Positions 33,819 through 42,623 of a DNA stretch of 64,000 nt are shown here, in pieces (positions within the stretch are counted from its first letter, which is position 1; the number at the start of each line of letters is the position of its first letter). Source of the DNA: an uncultured Gammaproteobacteria bacterium. Its GTDB lineage: Bacteria > Pseudomonadota > Gammaproteobacteria > HK1. The DNA is taken from assembly GCA_958295465.1 (NCBI GenBank), contig OY282353.1, forward strand, positions 3,339,001 to 3,403,000, given 5' to 3'. The notes beneath the pieces were generated by a model. The model searched no databases. It was not told the DNA's origin and worked only from the letters and a program-made list of their open reading frames with translations. Both the position numbers and the translations under genes were made by a program.

Positions 33819-34661
33819 TTACTGATCCGGATTGACCTGATCCACCCAGTCCCTGGTCTTGAACCAGTAGTGATGACGCTCCGCCAGCCAGCCGTTCGTC
33901 GTATTGACGAGGATCCAGTTGGAGAAGAAGTTCAGCGCGTCCGGATCACCCTTGCGCAGACCGAACGCCTCGTCGCCCTGGGACAGGTTGTCCGTGGTCG
34001 GAAGGACGATGTGTTCCGGATTGCCGTCGGCCCATTCCACCGGCTTCGGGTACGACGAGAGGACCGCGTGCGCGTTGCCGTTCAGGACTTCCTGGAACGC
34101 CTGGATGTCGTCGTCGAACTTGCGGACCGTCGCCTTCGGGAACAGCCGGTCCGCGTCGTTGCACGAGGTCGCGCCGCGCCGGCACGAGAAGGTCACGTCG
34201 GCGCTGTCGTAGTCGTCCGGCCACATCATGTTCGCGGTCATCTCCTTGTTGGCCGCGATCCCCATGCCGGAGTGCGCGTAGGGAGTGGTGAAGTTGATGG
34301 TGAGGTTGCGCTGGGGACGCACGCTCATGCCCCCGATGATCACGTCGAACTTGCCGGCGATCAGGGCCGGAATGATCCCGTCCCAGGAGGTCGGGATGAA
34401 CTCGACGTCCACTTCCATGTCTGCCGCGACCTTCTTCGCGACGTCGATCTCGAAGCCGACCAGCTCTCCGTTCTTGTCCCGCATCGCCCATGGGACGAAC
34501 GTCGACATGCCGACCTTCAGCGCCCCGCGCTTCTTGATCGTCTCGACGACGCTCTCCGACGAAAGCTGCTGCTGGGCGCTCTGTGCGACGGCCCCGGTCG
34601 CGACCGCCGTGCCGAGCACCGCTGCCATTCCCAGCTTCAAACCTGCCTCGGTCAATCTCAT
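33819..34661 (-). CDS. Amino-acid ABC transporter substrate-binding protein
   Basis: 280 residues. An N-terminal signal peptide (MRLTEAGLKLGMAAVLGTAV, likely cut after ATGAVAQ) precedes a SBP_bac_3 domain: LKVGMSTFVPWAMRDKNGEL, VGFEIDVAKKVAADM and FDVIIGGMSVRPQRNLTINF. Two cysteines in FSCRRGATSCND may form a disulfide. AAGGAG lies upstream of the ATG. Periplasmic receptor for the transporter. Ligand class (acidic or other polar amino acid) is inferred from family only. Confidence 0.94.
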   Translation of the reverse strand: MRLTEAGLKLGMAAVLGTAVATGAVAQSAQQQLSSESVVETIKKRGALKVGMSTFVPWAMRDKNGELVGFEIDVAKKVAADMEVDVEFIPTSWDGIIPALIAGKFDVIIGGMSVRPQRNLTINFTTPYAHSGMGIAANKEMTANMMWPDDYDSADVTFSCRRGATSCNDADRLFPKATVRKFDDDIQAFQEVLNGNAHAVLSSYPKPVEWADGNPEHIVLPTTDNLSQGDEAFGLRKGDPDALNFFSNWILVNTTNGWLAERHHYWFKTRDWVDQVNPDQ

Positions 34662-34710
34662 TGCCTTCTCCTTGCTCTCGTGGTGGGTGAACTACGGGCG
34701 GACCGCGACG

Positions 34711-35532
34711 TTACTCGCGCGCCCGGACGCGGTGCTCGAGGTAGCTCACGAACACCGACAGGGTGACGGTCAGCACCAGGTAGATGGCGGCGACCGTCAT
34801 CCAGATCTCGAAGCTCAGGAACGTATCCGCGATGATGTTGCGTCCCTCGGTGGTGAGGTCGAACACGGCGATGACGCTGACGATCGCCGAGTTCTTGATG
34901 AGCGAGATGACGAGCCCCGTCAGGGGCGGGAGCATCAGCGGCACCGCCTGCGGGAGGATGACGTAGCGGTAGCCCTGCACGCGGCCGAGCCCGATGCCGT
35001 CGCTCGCCTCCCACTGGCCACGGGGGACCGACAGGATCCCGGCCCGGATCACCTCGCAGGCGAACGCGCCCTCGAACACCGACAGGCACGCGACCCCGAC
35101 CCAGAACCGGTCCAGGCCGATGATCGGGCCGAGGACGAAGTAGAACAGGTAGATCTGGATCAGCAACGGCGTGTTGCGGACCGCTTCCAGATAGACCTTC
35201 GCGACGATCCTTCCGGAGAAGGAGTTCGAGAGCCGCAGCAGGGCGGTGACCAGCCCGATCGCGAGGGTGATGACGACGCTCCAGGCGGTGATCTCCAGGG
35301 TGACCACCAGCCCCTTGATCAACGGTCCCCAGATCAGCTCCCCGTCCACGACTCGGTAGATGAAGCGGGGCACGCGGTACCACTGCCAGTTGTACCCCAT
35401 GTTCATCGCGCCGGCGACCGTCAGCCACAGCAGGGCGCCCGTGAACACGGCGAACTGGAGGGTGTCGAACCACGGTGCGTTCCACCAGCGCCCGCGGCGG
35501 AGGTGCGTCGGCGGCGGGCGGGAAGCGGCCAT
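34711..35532 (-). CDS. Polar amino-acid ABC transporter permease (AapQ/GltJ-like)
   Basis: 273 residues from MAASRPPPTHLRRGRWWNAP. The permease core has VYLEAVRNTPLLIQIYLFYF, SVFEGAFACEVIRAGILSVP and VILPQAVPLMLPPLTGLVIS. It pairs with the second permease gene to form the heterodimeric channel. First gene of the four-gene minus-strand operon (permease, binding protein, permease, ATPase). The start is uncertain: no good ribosome-binding site near 35532, with GGAGG 19 bp upstream. Confidence 0.92.
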   Translation of the reverse strand: MAASRPPPTHLRRGRWWNAPWFDTLQFAVFTGALLWLTVAGAMNMGYNWQWYRVPRFIYRVVDGELIWGPLIKGLVVTLEITAWSVVITLAIGLVTALLRLSNSFSGRIVAKVYLEAVRNTPLLIQIYLFYFVLGPIIGLDRFWVGVACLSVFEGAFACEVIRAGILSVPRGQWEASDGIGLGRVQGYRYVILPQAVPLMLPPLTGLVISLIKNSAIVSVIAVFDLTTEGRNIIADTFLSFEIWMTVAAIYLVLTVTLSVFVSYLEHRVRARE

Positions 35533-35886
35533 CGGCGAGTCGATTGGTGGATCCTCCGAAGGCTCGGCCCCCTTCGCCGCGACCTGCCATCGGCGGCGAT
35601 CGCAGTTGCGGCGGTGCAACGGACGGCGAAGATAGCAGATCCCGGGAGGCGGCGGCGCACACGCCGTCGCGCCTCCAGGGCGATATCGCGTTGCGGAATG
35701 GGTCGCGCCCGCAGCGTGGTTCGGTCGAATCAGACCGGCGGACATCCTGGGGACGGCGCGCCGTTCCCGGGAACGGCCCTTCCATGCCTGCATACCAGGC
35801 CTGTCCGCATCCAAGCCGCGGTCGGCCAGGATGAAATCACCCTGTCGCACCCCCCGGAATGCACCCGCGGCGCGGCCCCGCGCCGG
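35533..35886. other. 354-bp spacer upstream of the ABC transporter operon
   Basis: No gene supported. It must contain the transporter operon promoter (minus strand) and the end of the TPR gene transcript. I see no clear promoter boxes, RNA element or terminator. Confidence 0.4.
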
Positions 35887-37611
35887 CTACTCCCGCGTGC
35901 CACGCCCGGGGGGACAGGAGATGCACCGGCGCCGGCACAGGCACGAGGACCGGATCGGCACGTCCGTCCTCGCCAGCGCCAGGGCGAGCCGCGGGGCCAC
36001 CAGCGCCGCCTCGGCCTGCTTGCCCCGGCGCACGAGGCATTCGTGAAAGCCGTGCAGGCTCCAGACGTTGTCGGGATGCCGGCAGGCCCGGAGCGGAGCG
36101 TCGCCGCCGAGCCCGAGGTCGGCCCGGTAGACGGCCTCCGCCTCCTCGACCCGGCCCTGCTCCAGCAGGAGCGCCCCGAGCGCGTGCCGCGGCGGCTGCA
36201 TCCAGCCCCAGGGCTCGTCGTAGGGCAGCGCGTCGGCGAGCCGGACCGCGGCGCGAAGGTGCTCGAACGCGGTCTCGTGATCGCCCGCGCGGTAGCTCAC
36301 CTCCCCGTGCAGCATCCGCGCCGCGATGGCGAGGATGTCGAGGCAGGTGTTGTTGAACACGATGCGCGTGGCCGGCACCCGGTCCACCGCGGCCTCGAAG
36401 CGCGACCGCTCGACTTCCGCCGCGGGCACGTCCTCCAGCACCGCGTGCGCGAGGCCCCTGGCGTAGTGCAGCATCGCGGTGGTGGTGCAGTAGAACGCGC
36501 GGTCCTCCGGCAGCGGCATGGCGAGGATCTCGTGCCACTTGCCGAAGCGGATCGGCGCGTGCACCTGCATCGCCACGTAGCCTTCCAGCCAGTCCGCCAT
36601 CGGCGGGCTTTCCGTGCGGAGCACCGATTCGGGAACGGCCTCCAGCAGGCCCGCCGTCGCGGTCGTCGCAGCCCGGTGATGGCCCAGCAGCATCGCCCCG
36701 TAGAGCATGAAGTGGTAGTTGTGCGCGAAGGAGAGCGCGAACCAGGGGCCGGGGGCCTCGCGCTCGAAGTACTTCCGATCGGCGGCGACGGCGCGGGCGT
36801 TCCATTCCACCGTCGCGTGGTAGTCCCCGCACTGGACGTCGATGTGGGTGGGCATGTGCCGCAGGTGGCCCGCGTCGGGCACGAGGTCGCGCAGGCGGTC
36901 GGCGGCGCGCAGCGCCCGTTCCGGATGCGGAGACATCTCCAGGACGTGGAGGTACATGTGCAGCAGGCCGGGATGGTCCGGCTGGCCCGCGGCTTCGCGG
37001 GCGCCGATGCCTTCTTCGAGCGCCGCGAGCGCTTCGAGGGTGTCCGCGCCCTCGGCCGGCTCGCCCGTCCCGAGATCCCACAAGGCCCAGGGCGTGCGGT
37101 TCATGAGCGCCTCGGCGAACAATGTGCACACGTCCGGATCGCCCGGGAACGCCCGGTACGCCTCGCGCATCGCATCGGCGTAGTCGTCGTTCCACCGGTC
37201 GAAGTCGCCGGCTTCGGCCGGCCCGGATGACGAGCAACGCCGCGCGAGCGCCTCGACGAGCGCCCGCTCGACCGGGCTCGCGTTCCCGATGCGATCGAGC
37301 GCCTCCCGGGTGGCGGCGCGGACCTCGCCCAGAGTAGCCGCGAGATCGGCCGGGTCGAACTTGCTCCACGGCTTGTTGTAGTAGGGCCCGGCGGCGTAGC
37401 CGATCCCCCACCAGGCCATCGCGCAGCCGGGGTCGTGTCCGGCCGCCCGCCGGAAGCAGCGCACCGCCTCCTCGTGGCTGAAGGCATAGCACCACACCAG
37501 CCCCCGGTCGAACCAGCGTTGCGCCTCGGCCGAGCGGGTCGAGACGGCGCGGGAGAAGGTCCCGAGATCGTAGTCGTAGTGGTCGCCGGTGCTCGTCATC
37601 TCGCTTTCCAT
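35887..37611 (-). CDS. TPR-repeat protein of unknown function, full-length copy
   Basis: 574 residues. Starts MESEMTSTGDHYDYDLGTFS; MTSTG at 37599 is an alternative start. Helical pairs such as EAQRWFDRGLVWCYAFSHEE, AVRCFRRAAGHDPGCAMAWW and HPGLLHMYLHVLEMSPHPER are tetratricopeptide-like. The last 25 residues (SSCLCRRRCISCPPGR) are cysteine-rich and may be a shifted end. Function not known. The start lies one base after the stop of the restriction gene upstream. Its first 420 residues are duplicated at 46296-47555. Confidence 0.8.
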   Translation of the reverse strand: MESEMTSTGDHYDYDLGTFSRAVSTRSAEAQRWFDRGLVWCYAFSHEEAVRCFRRAAGHDPGCAMAWWGIGYAAGPYYNKPWSKFDPADLAATLGEVRAATREALDRIGNASPVERALVEALARRCSSSGPAEAGDFDRWNDDYADAMREAYRAFPGDPDVCTLFAEALMNRTPWALWDLGTGEPAEGADTLEALAALEEGIGAREAAGQPDHPGLLHMYLHVLEMSPHPERALRAADRLRDLVPDAGHLRHMPTHIDVQCGDYHATVEWNARAVAADRKYFEREAPGPWFALSFAHNYHFMLYGAMLLGHHRAATTATAGLLEAVPESVLRTESPPMADWLEGYVAMQVHAPIRFGKWHEILAMPLPEDRAFYCTTTAMLHYARGLAHAVLEDVPAAEVERSRFEAAVDRVPATRIVFNNTCLDILAIAARMLHGEVSYRAGDHETAFEHLRAAVRLADALPYDEPWGWMQPPRHALGALLLEQGRVEEAEAVYRADLGLGGDAPLRACRHPDNVWSLHGFHECLVRRGKQAEAALVAPRLALALARTDVPIRSSCLCRRRCISCPPGRGTRE

Positions 37612-37633
37612 CTCACTGGCCGCGGGGCGGGGC
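36352..37633. repeat. 1.28-kb direct repeat, copy A (TPR gene 5' part)
   Basis: Matches 46296-47577 at a constant offset of 9944 bp with only scattered substitutions and the same orientation. It covers the start of the TPR gene and about 20 bp upstream. With copy B it brackets the modification-restriction operon. Confidence 0.93.
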
Positions 37634-40600
37634 AGCCGGCGCAGCGGCGTCCACGCCCGACACGCCGTCGGGCGAAGAACGGCTTTGTTCCATACCAGCG
37701 CCCCGGGCGTCGATCAGATTCGCGAAGTCGGCATCGAGCGACTGCGGGTTCCGGCAGACGAGGAAACGCCACTCGCCGAGCCGGCCCCAGTGGTTGACCG
37801 CGGAGACCCAACGCCTTGCCGCCTGGTGCTTGACGTCCGTGTCCTCGTGCGACCGTCCCTTGATTTCCAGAACGACGTTAAGGCCGTTCGCCAGCTTCAC
37901 GATGAAGTCGGGCTCGTAGGCGCGCGGAGTGCCGTAGAGCTCGAAGGGGATGTTGAACTCGAGGCGGTCGTTGCGTGCGTAGCAGTGGACGATGCCGTCG
38001 TTGGCCAGCTTCTCGAGCCGGAACGTCGCGGCCTGCTCCCAGGTACCGGTGTCGCAGGCCACGTGGTTCAGATGGCTGGCGAAGGTCGCCTGGACGGGCT
38101 TCACCGTCTTGAAGTGGACGCTGCCGGTGCTCCCGATGGGCCGGTAACGGTTCAACCTCGGCAGCAACGGCGCTTCGTCCTTCGAGTCGTCGGGCATGAT
38201 CGCGGCGACCAGCAGATCCACGATGCGCCGGGCGTAGGTCTGCAACCCGACGTCGCAGGGATGCAGGCCGTTCAGGTCCACGCGCTTGCGGACGTAGTCC
38301 GAGACGATGCGCAGCACTTGGGGAAACAGGGTCCGGCGGCTTTCGCATCGCAGCCGCTCCTTGCCGGGGTGTGCGGCCTCCGTGAGCGCCCGCACGATCT
38401 CGACGGCGATGGCGAACGCGATCGTCTGCGGGTGCACCGAGTCGTAGTACTGCCGGCGATCCACTTCCTCGAACCCGAATCCGCCGTATGCGCCCGGGTG
38501 GCCGATCTGGTATCCGACCTGCGGGCGCACGAAGGCGGCGGTCGGCGTGGCCCATGGATCCAGCGAAGTCCGCTCCACGGCGTCGAGGTCACAGGCGATG
38601 CGGTTCTTCTTCAACGACACGACGTAACCTTCGACGATCGGAAACCGGATCTCGAACGCCTTTCGCTCCGGCAGGGCCATGACCTCGTGCCTGGGGCGGT
38701 CTTCCGGTGGCGGCCCGCCTCCCGGCTGGCGGCCCTTGAACGGAATGAGCGAGAACGGGACTCCGAAGACGTCGACGTATTCGGCGGTCAGGAGTCCCGT
38801 TTCCGGATCGGGCGTGTAATCCATCCTGCGCAGCCCCCGCCCGACCACCTGCTCACACAGAAGCTGGCTGTGGAACGCGCGCAACCCCAGGATATGCGTG
38901 ACGTTGTTGGCGTCCCAGCCCTCGCTCAGCATGTTGACGCTCACCACGCAGCGGATACGTTCCCCCGGTTCGCCCGGAGCGCCCACCGTCGAAACGATCT
39001 TCCGCAACTCCTCCGCGGCGTGCTTCCTGGTGGCCTTAGGGTCCTCGCTCTCCGCCGCCGCGAGCAGCTTCGAATCGATGCGCAACGTGACCTCGGCGCC
39101 GTCCCGGTTCCACAGCTCGGGGAACCCCGGCAGCCCCGCGCCATAACGCTTGACCGCCTTCGGCTTCTTGCTCTTGTTCCTCGGGCTTTCGGGCGAATCG
39201 CCGTTGCCGTCGTCGTCGTCTTCCATCTCATCGGCCGCCCCGGCCGCCACCAGCTCCTCGCCCGAGATCATCCGGTGGAAATGCTCCGCGACGTCGGTGT
39301 TGTCGCAGACCGCGATCATCACCGGCGGGGTCCGGTCCTGCCCCGGGGCCGACGCCTGCACCTGATCGAAGCGTTCCTTCCACTCCCCCGCGAGCGTGAG
39401 CAGCGCGGCTTCCGCCTCGCGGTAGGCGGCCTCGGGCTTCGGCTTGCCTCCCGGCAACCGGTCCCCCGGCTTGAGGCGCTTCGCCACGTGCTCCCACAGC
39501 CTGAAGTACACGGGATCGGGGCGGCCCGTGCTGTCGATCGCCGGGAGGCGGGGGATCTTGGTGATCCCCGATTCGATGGCGTCCACCAGACTGAAGTCGC
39601 TGACGATCCAGGGGAAGGGGGAACCCTCGGGATATCCGCTTCCGTGGAGGTAGAAGGGCGTCGCCGAAAGATCCACGCAGAGCCCGATCCCGCAGGCGGC
39701 GTTGATCCGGTCCAGGCCGCTCACCCAGACCGTCGCTTCCTCGCGGTCCGCCTTTTCCTCGGAGGACAGCTTCGTCTTCTCGCCGACCGGGGCGGGACGA
39801 TACGCATGGTGTCCCTCGTCGTTCAGCACCATCAGCGGCTCGTCGTCCCAGAGATCGCCGAGGCGGCCGCGGGCGAACGCCTCGGGTGTTTCGTCCCCCA
39901 GCTTGCCGACCGGCACCCCACCCACCGTGATGACGTCGGATTCCGGACTCAGGACGTGCCAGTTCGTGACCAGCACCTTGCCCTTCGCCAGCTCGGGGCG
40001 CAGTGAGGAGGGCACGACGTCGAACTTCTCGTAATAGTTGCCCGGATCGCCGGGCCGCAACACGCTCAGGCGTTCCCTGATCGTCAGGTTCGGACAGACC
40101 ACCAGCACCCGGCGGGGATAGCGCGGATCACCGGGCTTCGTCCCGCGGTTGCAGAACGCCCACGCGATGAGCATGGACATGACCACGGTCTTGCCGGCGC
40201 CCGTCGCCATCTTGCAGGCATAGCGCGGAATGGACGCCGCTCCGGCTTCGTTGGGAACATCGGAGAGCTTGGGATGCTGCGCAACCCTGGCCACCCATTC
40301 GTCCGGCCTGGGGTTGCGTCCCGCTTCCAGCATCCTGAATTCGTCCGGGGCAAGTTGCGGCTTCCAGCGCGGCTTCCGTCCCGCGACCAGGATCTCCCGG
40401 AGGTAGACGATCGTCTCGGCGGCTTCGAGCTGGCAGAAGAACAGGCGCCGCGTCCGATCCTCGCGCCACCAGTGGCGGAGCAGCTTCTTCGTCGTCTCCG
40501 AAGCGTTCTGCCAACCGGATTTCCGCCAGCGCCGCACGTCGTCCCGGAGCGCGTTGACGAGCGGCAGATCGTCCCGTTCTTCCTCGGCGAGCAGGGACCG

Positions 40601-40774
40601 TTGCGCGCTGCCGGTCCGCTCGCTCTTGTACCAGTAGCTCGCCTCCCTGCGGGCCGGAACCTTCGAGGGCCTGCCCGTCTTCGTGTCGTAGAGCCAATGC
40701 AGGCCGGGTTCCTCGTAGGGGGAGCAGAGGATGGGGTCCTCGACCGGCTGGATGGGGATCTGGATTTCCGGCAT
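37613..40774 (-). CDS. Type III-like restriction subunit: SF2 helicase with C-terminal nuclease
   Basis: 1053 residues. Walker A MATGAGKT (189-196), a DEAH-type box VLNDEGHHAYRP, SATPFYLHG and motif VI QVVGRGLRRMDY define an SF2 translocase. EPDFIVKLANGLNVVLEIKG near the C-terminus is a PD-(D/E)XK nuclease core. It resembles Res subunits of type III-like restriction systems. The start lies 3 bp after the TOPRIM-like gene. The last 25 residues run into the duplicated TPR block and are probably not native, suggesting the 3' end was set by the island's integration. Confidence 0.88.
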   Translation of the reverse strand: MPEIQIPIQPVEDPILCSPYEEPGLHWLYDTKTGRPSKVPARREASYWYKSERTGSAQRSLLAEEERDDLPLVNALRDDVRRWRKSGWQNASETTKKLLRHWWREDRTRRLFFCQLEAAETIVYLREILVAGRKPRWKPQLAPDEFRMLEAGRNPRPDEWVARVAQHPKLSDVPNEAGAASIPRYACKMATGAGKTVVMSMLIAWAFCNRGTKPGDPRYPRRVLVVCPNLTIRERLSVLRPGDPGNYYEKFDVVPSSLRPELAKGKVLVTNWHVLSPESDVITVGGVPVGKLGDETPEAFARGRLGDLWDDEPLMVLNDEGHHAYRPAPVGEKTKLSSEEKADREEATVWVSGLDRINAACGIGLCVDLSATPFYLHGSGYPEGSPFPWIVSDFSLVDAIESGITKIPRLPAIDSTGRPDPVYFRLWEHVAKRLKPGDRLPGGKPKPEAAYREAEAALLTLAGEWKERFDQVQASAPGQDRTPPVMIAVCDNTDVAEHFHRMISGEELVAAGAADEMEDDDDGNGDSPESPRNKSKKPKAVKRYGAGLPGFPELWNRDGAEVTLRIDSKLLAAAESEDPKATRKHAAEELRKIVSTVGAPGEPGERIRCVVSVNMLSEGWDANNVTHILGLRAFHSQLLCEQVVGRGLRRMDYTPDPETGLLTAEYVDVFGVPFSLIPFKGRQPGGGPPPEDRPRHEVMALPERKAFEIRFPIVEGYVVSLKKNRIACDLDAVERTSLDPWATPTAAFVRPQVGYQIGHPGAYGGFGFEEVDRRQYYDSVHPQTIAFAIAVEIVRALTEAAHPGKERLRCESRRTLFPQVLRIVSDYVRKRVDLNGLHPCDVGLQTYARRIVDLLVAAIMPDDSKDEAPLLPRLNRYRPIGSTGSVHFKTVKPVQATFASHLNHVACDTGTWEQAATFRLEKLANDGIVHCYARNDRLEFNIPFELYGTPRAYEPDFIVKLANGLNVVLEIKGRSHEDTDVKHQAARRWVSAVNHWGRLGEWRFLVCRNPQSLDADFANLIDARGAGMEQSRSSPDGVSGVDAAAPAAPPRGQ

Positions 40775-40777
40775 GGC

Positions 40778-41395
40778 TCAGGGTGCGGGGTTCGGCGCAG
40801 TGTGCGGTGCAGGGTTGAAGGTTCCAGGTGCTTCGAGGTGGGCGGCGATTCGATCGCGCAGGGACTGGAGCTCGGGACAAAGCCGGAACAGGCGAGGCAG
40901 GTTGGCCAGCGACGCCGAAATCATCAGATCCCTGCCTGCGCCGGCCCTTCGAGGATCGCCGTGGCTGGCGAGCAGGGGCGCGAAAATCTCCTCTTTCATC
41001 CGCGGATGGCGGCGGGCTTCCTCCCAGATGCCCGTTCCCGGGAGTTCGTTGCGGAACGCGGCGCAGGCGTAGATCTCTACTTCAGGCTGTGCGGCACAGC
41101 ACAGCAACGCGATTCCCTGCTTGGCGACATGTTCCTCCAGAGCCTGCATGGCATCGTCGGTGGCCTTGTCGGCATCCGGGAAGAACAGCCACAAGTCCTT
41201 GAAGCGGTATCTTCCCGGAAGCTCGTCTCGGATGACTTGTACGGCGTGGTCGTATCCGCGGAGCCTCGGGTTGCTCAGCACGTCCACCTTCGCGGCCGGT
41301 CTGCCCGCATCCGCCATGATGGCCTTGGCCAAGGGCTTCAGGATGTGGCCGTTGAGCATGGGATCTTCGGGAATGACGAGCACGGTGAAGCTCAT
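40778..41395 (-). CDS. TOPRIM-like (DUF4276-type) partner protein
   Basis: 205 residues. MSFTVLVIPEDPMLNGHILK, then DLWLFFPDADKATDDAM, give an acidic residue followed by a DxD, in the spacing of TOPRIM-like nucleases. CCAAQPEVEIYACAAF follows. It probably works with the ATPase encoded just before it, as in OLD-like two-gene systems. The ATG overlaps the ATPase stop (ATGA). The C-terminus is a low-complexity NPAPHTAPNPAP tail. The nuclease assignment is from pattern, not proven. Confidence 0.65.
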   Translation of the reverse strand: MSFTVLVIPEDPMLNGHILKPLAKAIMADAGRPAAKVDVLSNPRLRGYDHAVQVIRDELPGRYRFKDLWLFFPDADKATDDAMQALEEHVAKQGIALLCCAAQPEVEIYACAAFRNELPGTGIWEEARRHPRMKEEIFAPLLASHGDPRRAGAGRDLMISASLANLPRLFRLCPELQSLRDRIAAHLEAPGTFNPAPHTAPNPAP

Positions 41396-42621
41396 GACGC
41401 CGCTTCGAGCCAGCCTTCCGAGAACAGTTCTGAAGCCGGTGTCTTCTTGATGACGTCCATGAATTGGGGTACGTCGGCCAGGGAGCGGATCTTCGTTTCA
41501 CCCGTTGATTCATTCCGCGTACACAGGAAGGTGGTCTTGTAGTCTTCTTCCTGAAGCCAGTCCAGAATCTCCGGCGAGTGTGTCGTTGCGAAAATTTGTA
41601 TCTTCGCGGCTTCGGCTTGGGTGCGAAACAGCTCCAACAGAAGCTGAACGCGGCTCGCATGGATGCCGTTCTCGATCTCCTCGATCGTCATGATGCCGGG
41701 CATGTCGGGCTGGAAGAAGGCAGCCGTGAGTGCCGCGAAACGCAAGGTGCCGTCGCTCAGGACGGGCGCCGGATACTCTTTCCCATTCTCCCGAAGCATG
41801 AACATCGGTTCACCGACAGCGCCGGTCAAGGTCCCGACGTCGTCCACCTCTTCCGGACGAAGTTGACGCAGCCATGCGAGATAGACGTCCTTGGTTTTTT
41901 CGTCTTGACAGAGCGTTTTGATCAGAGCTGCGAAGTTTTCCCCATGGCTACCCATGCGCTGGGTGCTACCATATTGAGAATAAGATCCGAGTATTGCCGG
42001 TCTGAGGGCTATAAATTGCATATCCGAAAACAACTTTGGCAAAGATATGAGAGGCGTTAATAACACAGTTTCGTCTTTAATAAAAAAATGCTGAAATAAT
42101 TCCCACCATTTTGTGCCACCGAGCATTGATTCCAGATTTTTATGTGTAAAAGATAATCTGAAATTAAGTATCGATAGAAATGGCAGGAATGGATCTGCAT
42201 GTATCTTATTAGCATCCTTGCGGGAATAATTAAATTCATCCTCTATGTCTATGACTTCGTCGATTATTTCCCTTTTCTTTGACGAAAACGCAATTTTATA
42301 TTCCCATTTCATCGAAGATGATTCTTCCAACCTACCGAATGCAGTGATCGCTACTTCATCTTTTACAACAGGATTGGAGAAGCACGCATATTTACTTCCT
42401 CCACGAATACCCGCCCATACCTCGCTGGTCGTACTTCTCGGTTTTCCGTTGAGAATCTCATCGATCGTAAAACCATTACCGATGCCTTCCAGCACTCGCA
42501 ACGCTTCGAGGAAATTCGATTTTCCGCTCGCATTGGTCCCGATGAACAGATTCACCCGTCCCAGTGACAGATCCACGCTTCGCAGGCTCTTGAAATTCTC
42601 GATGACGATACGTTCGATCAT
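41392..42621 (-). CDS. OLD/AAA15-type ATPase in the modification-restriction operon
   Basis: 409 residues from MIERIVIENFKSLRSVDLSL. P-loop GTNASGKS at 28-35. Late motifs VLSDGTLRFAALTAAFF and PGIMTIEEIENGIHASR (Walker B), then IFATTHSPEILDWL (H-loop), are typical of stand-alone AAA15/OLD ATPases. The middle third (about 41900-42400) is clearly AT-richer than either end. The ATG lies 2 bp after the methyltransferase stop; an earlier in-frame start would overlap that gene by over 70 bp. Confidence 0.88.
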   Translation of the reverse strand: MIERIVIENFKSLRSVDLSLGRVNLFIGTNASGKSNFLEALRVLEGIGNGFTIDEILNGKPRSTTSEVWAGIRGGSKYACFSNPVVKDEVAITAFGRLEESSSMKWEYKIAFSSKKREIIDEVIDIEDEFNYSRKDANKIHADPFLPFLSILNFRLSFTHKNLESMLGGTKWWELFQHFFIKDETVLLTPLISLPKLFSDMQFIALRPAILGSYSQYGSTQRMGSHGENFAALIKTLCQDEKTKDVYLAWLRQLRPEEVDDVGTLTGAVGEPMFMLRENGKEYPAPVLSDGTLRFAALTAAFFQPDMPGIMTIEEIENGIHASRVQLLLELFRTQAEAAKIQIFATTHSPEILDWLQEEDYKTTFLCTRNESTGETKIRSLADVPQFMDVIKKTPASELFSEGWLEAAS

Positions 42622-42623
42622 GT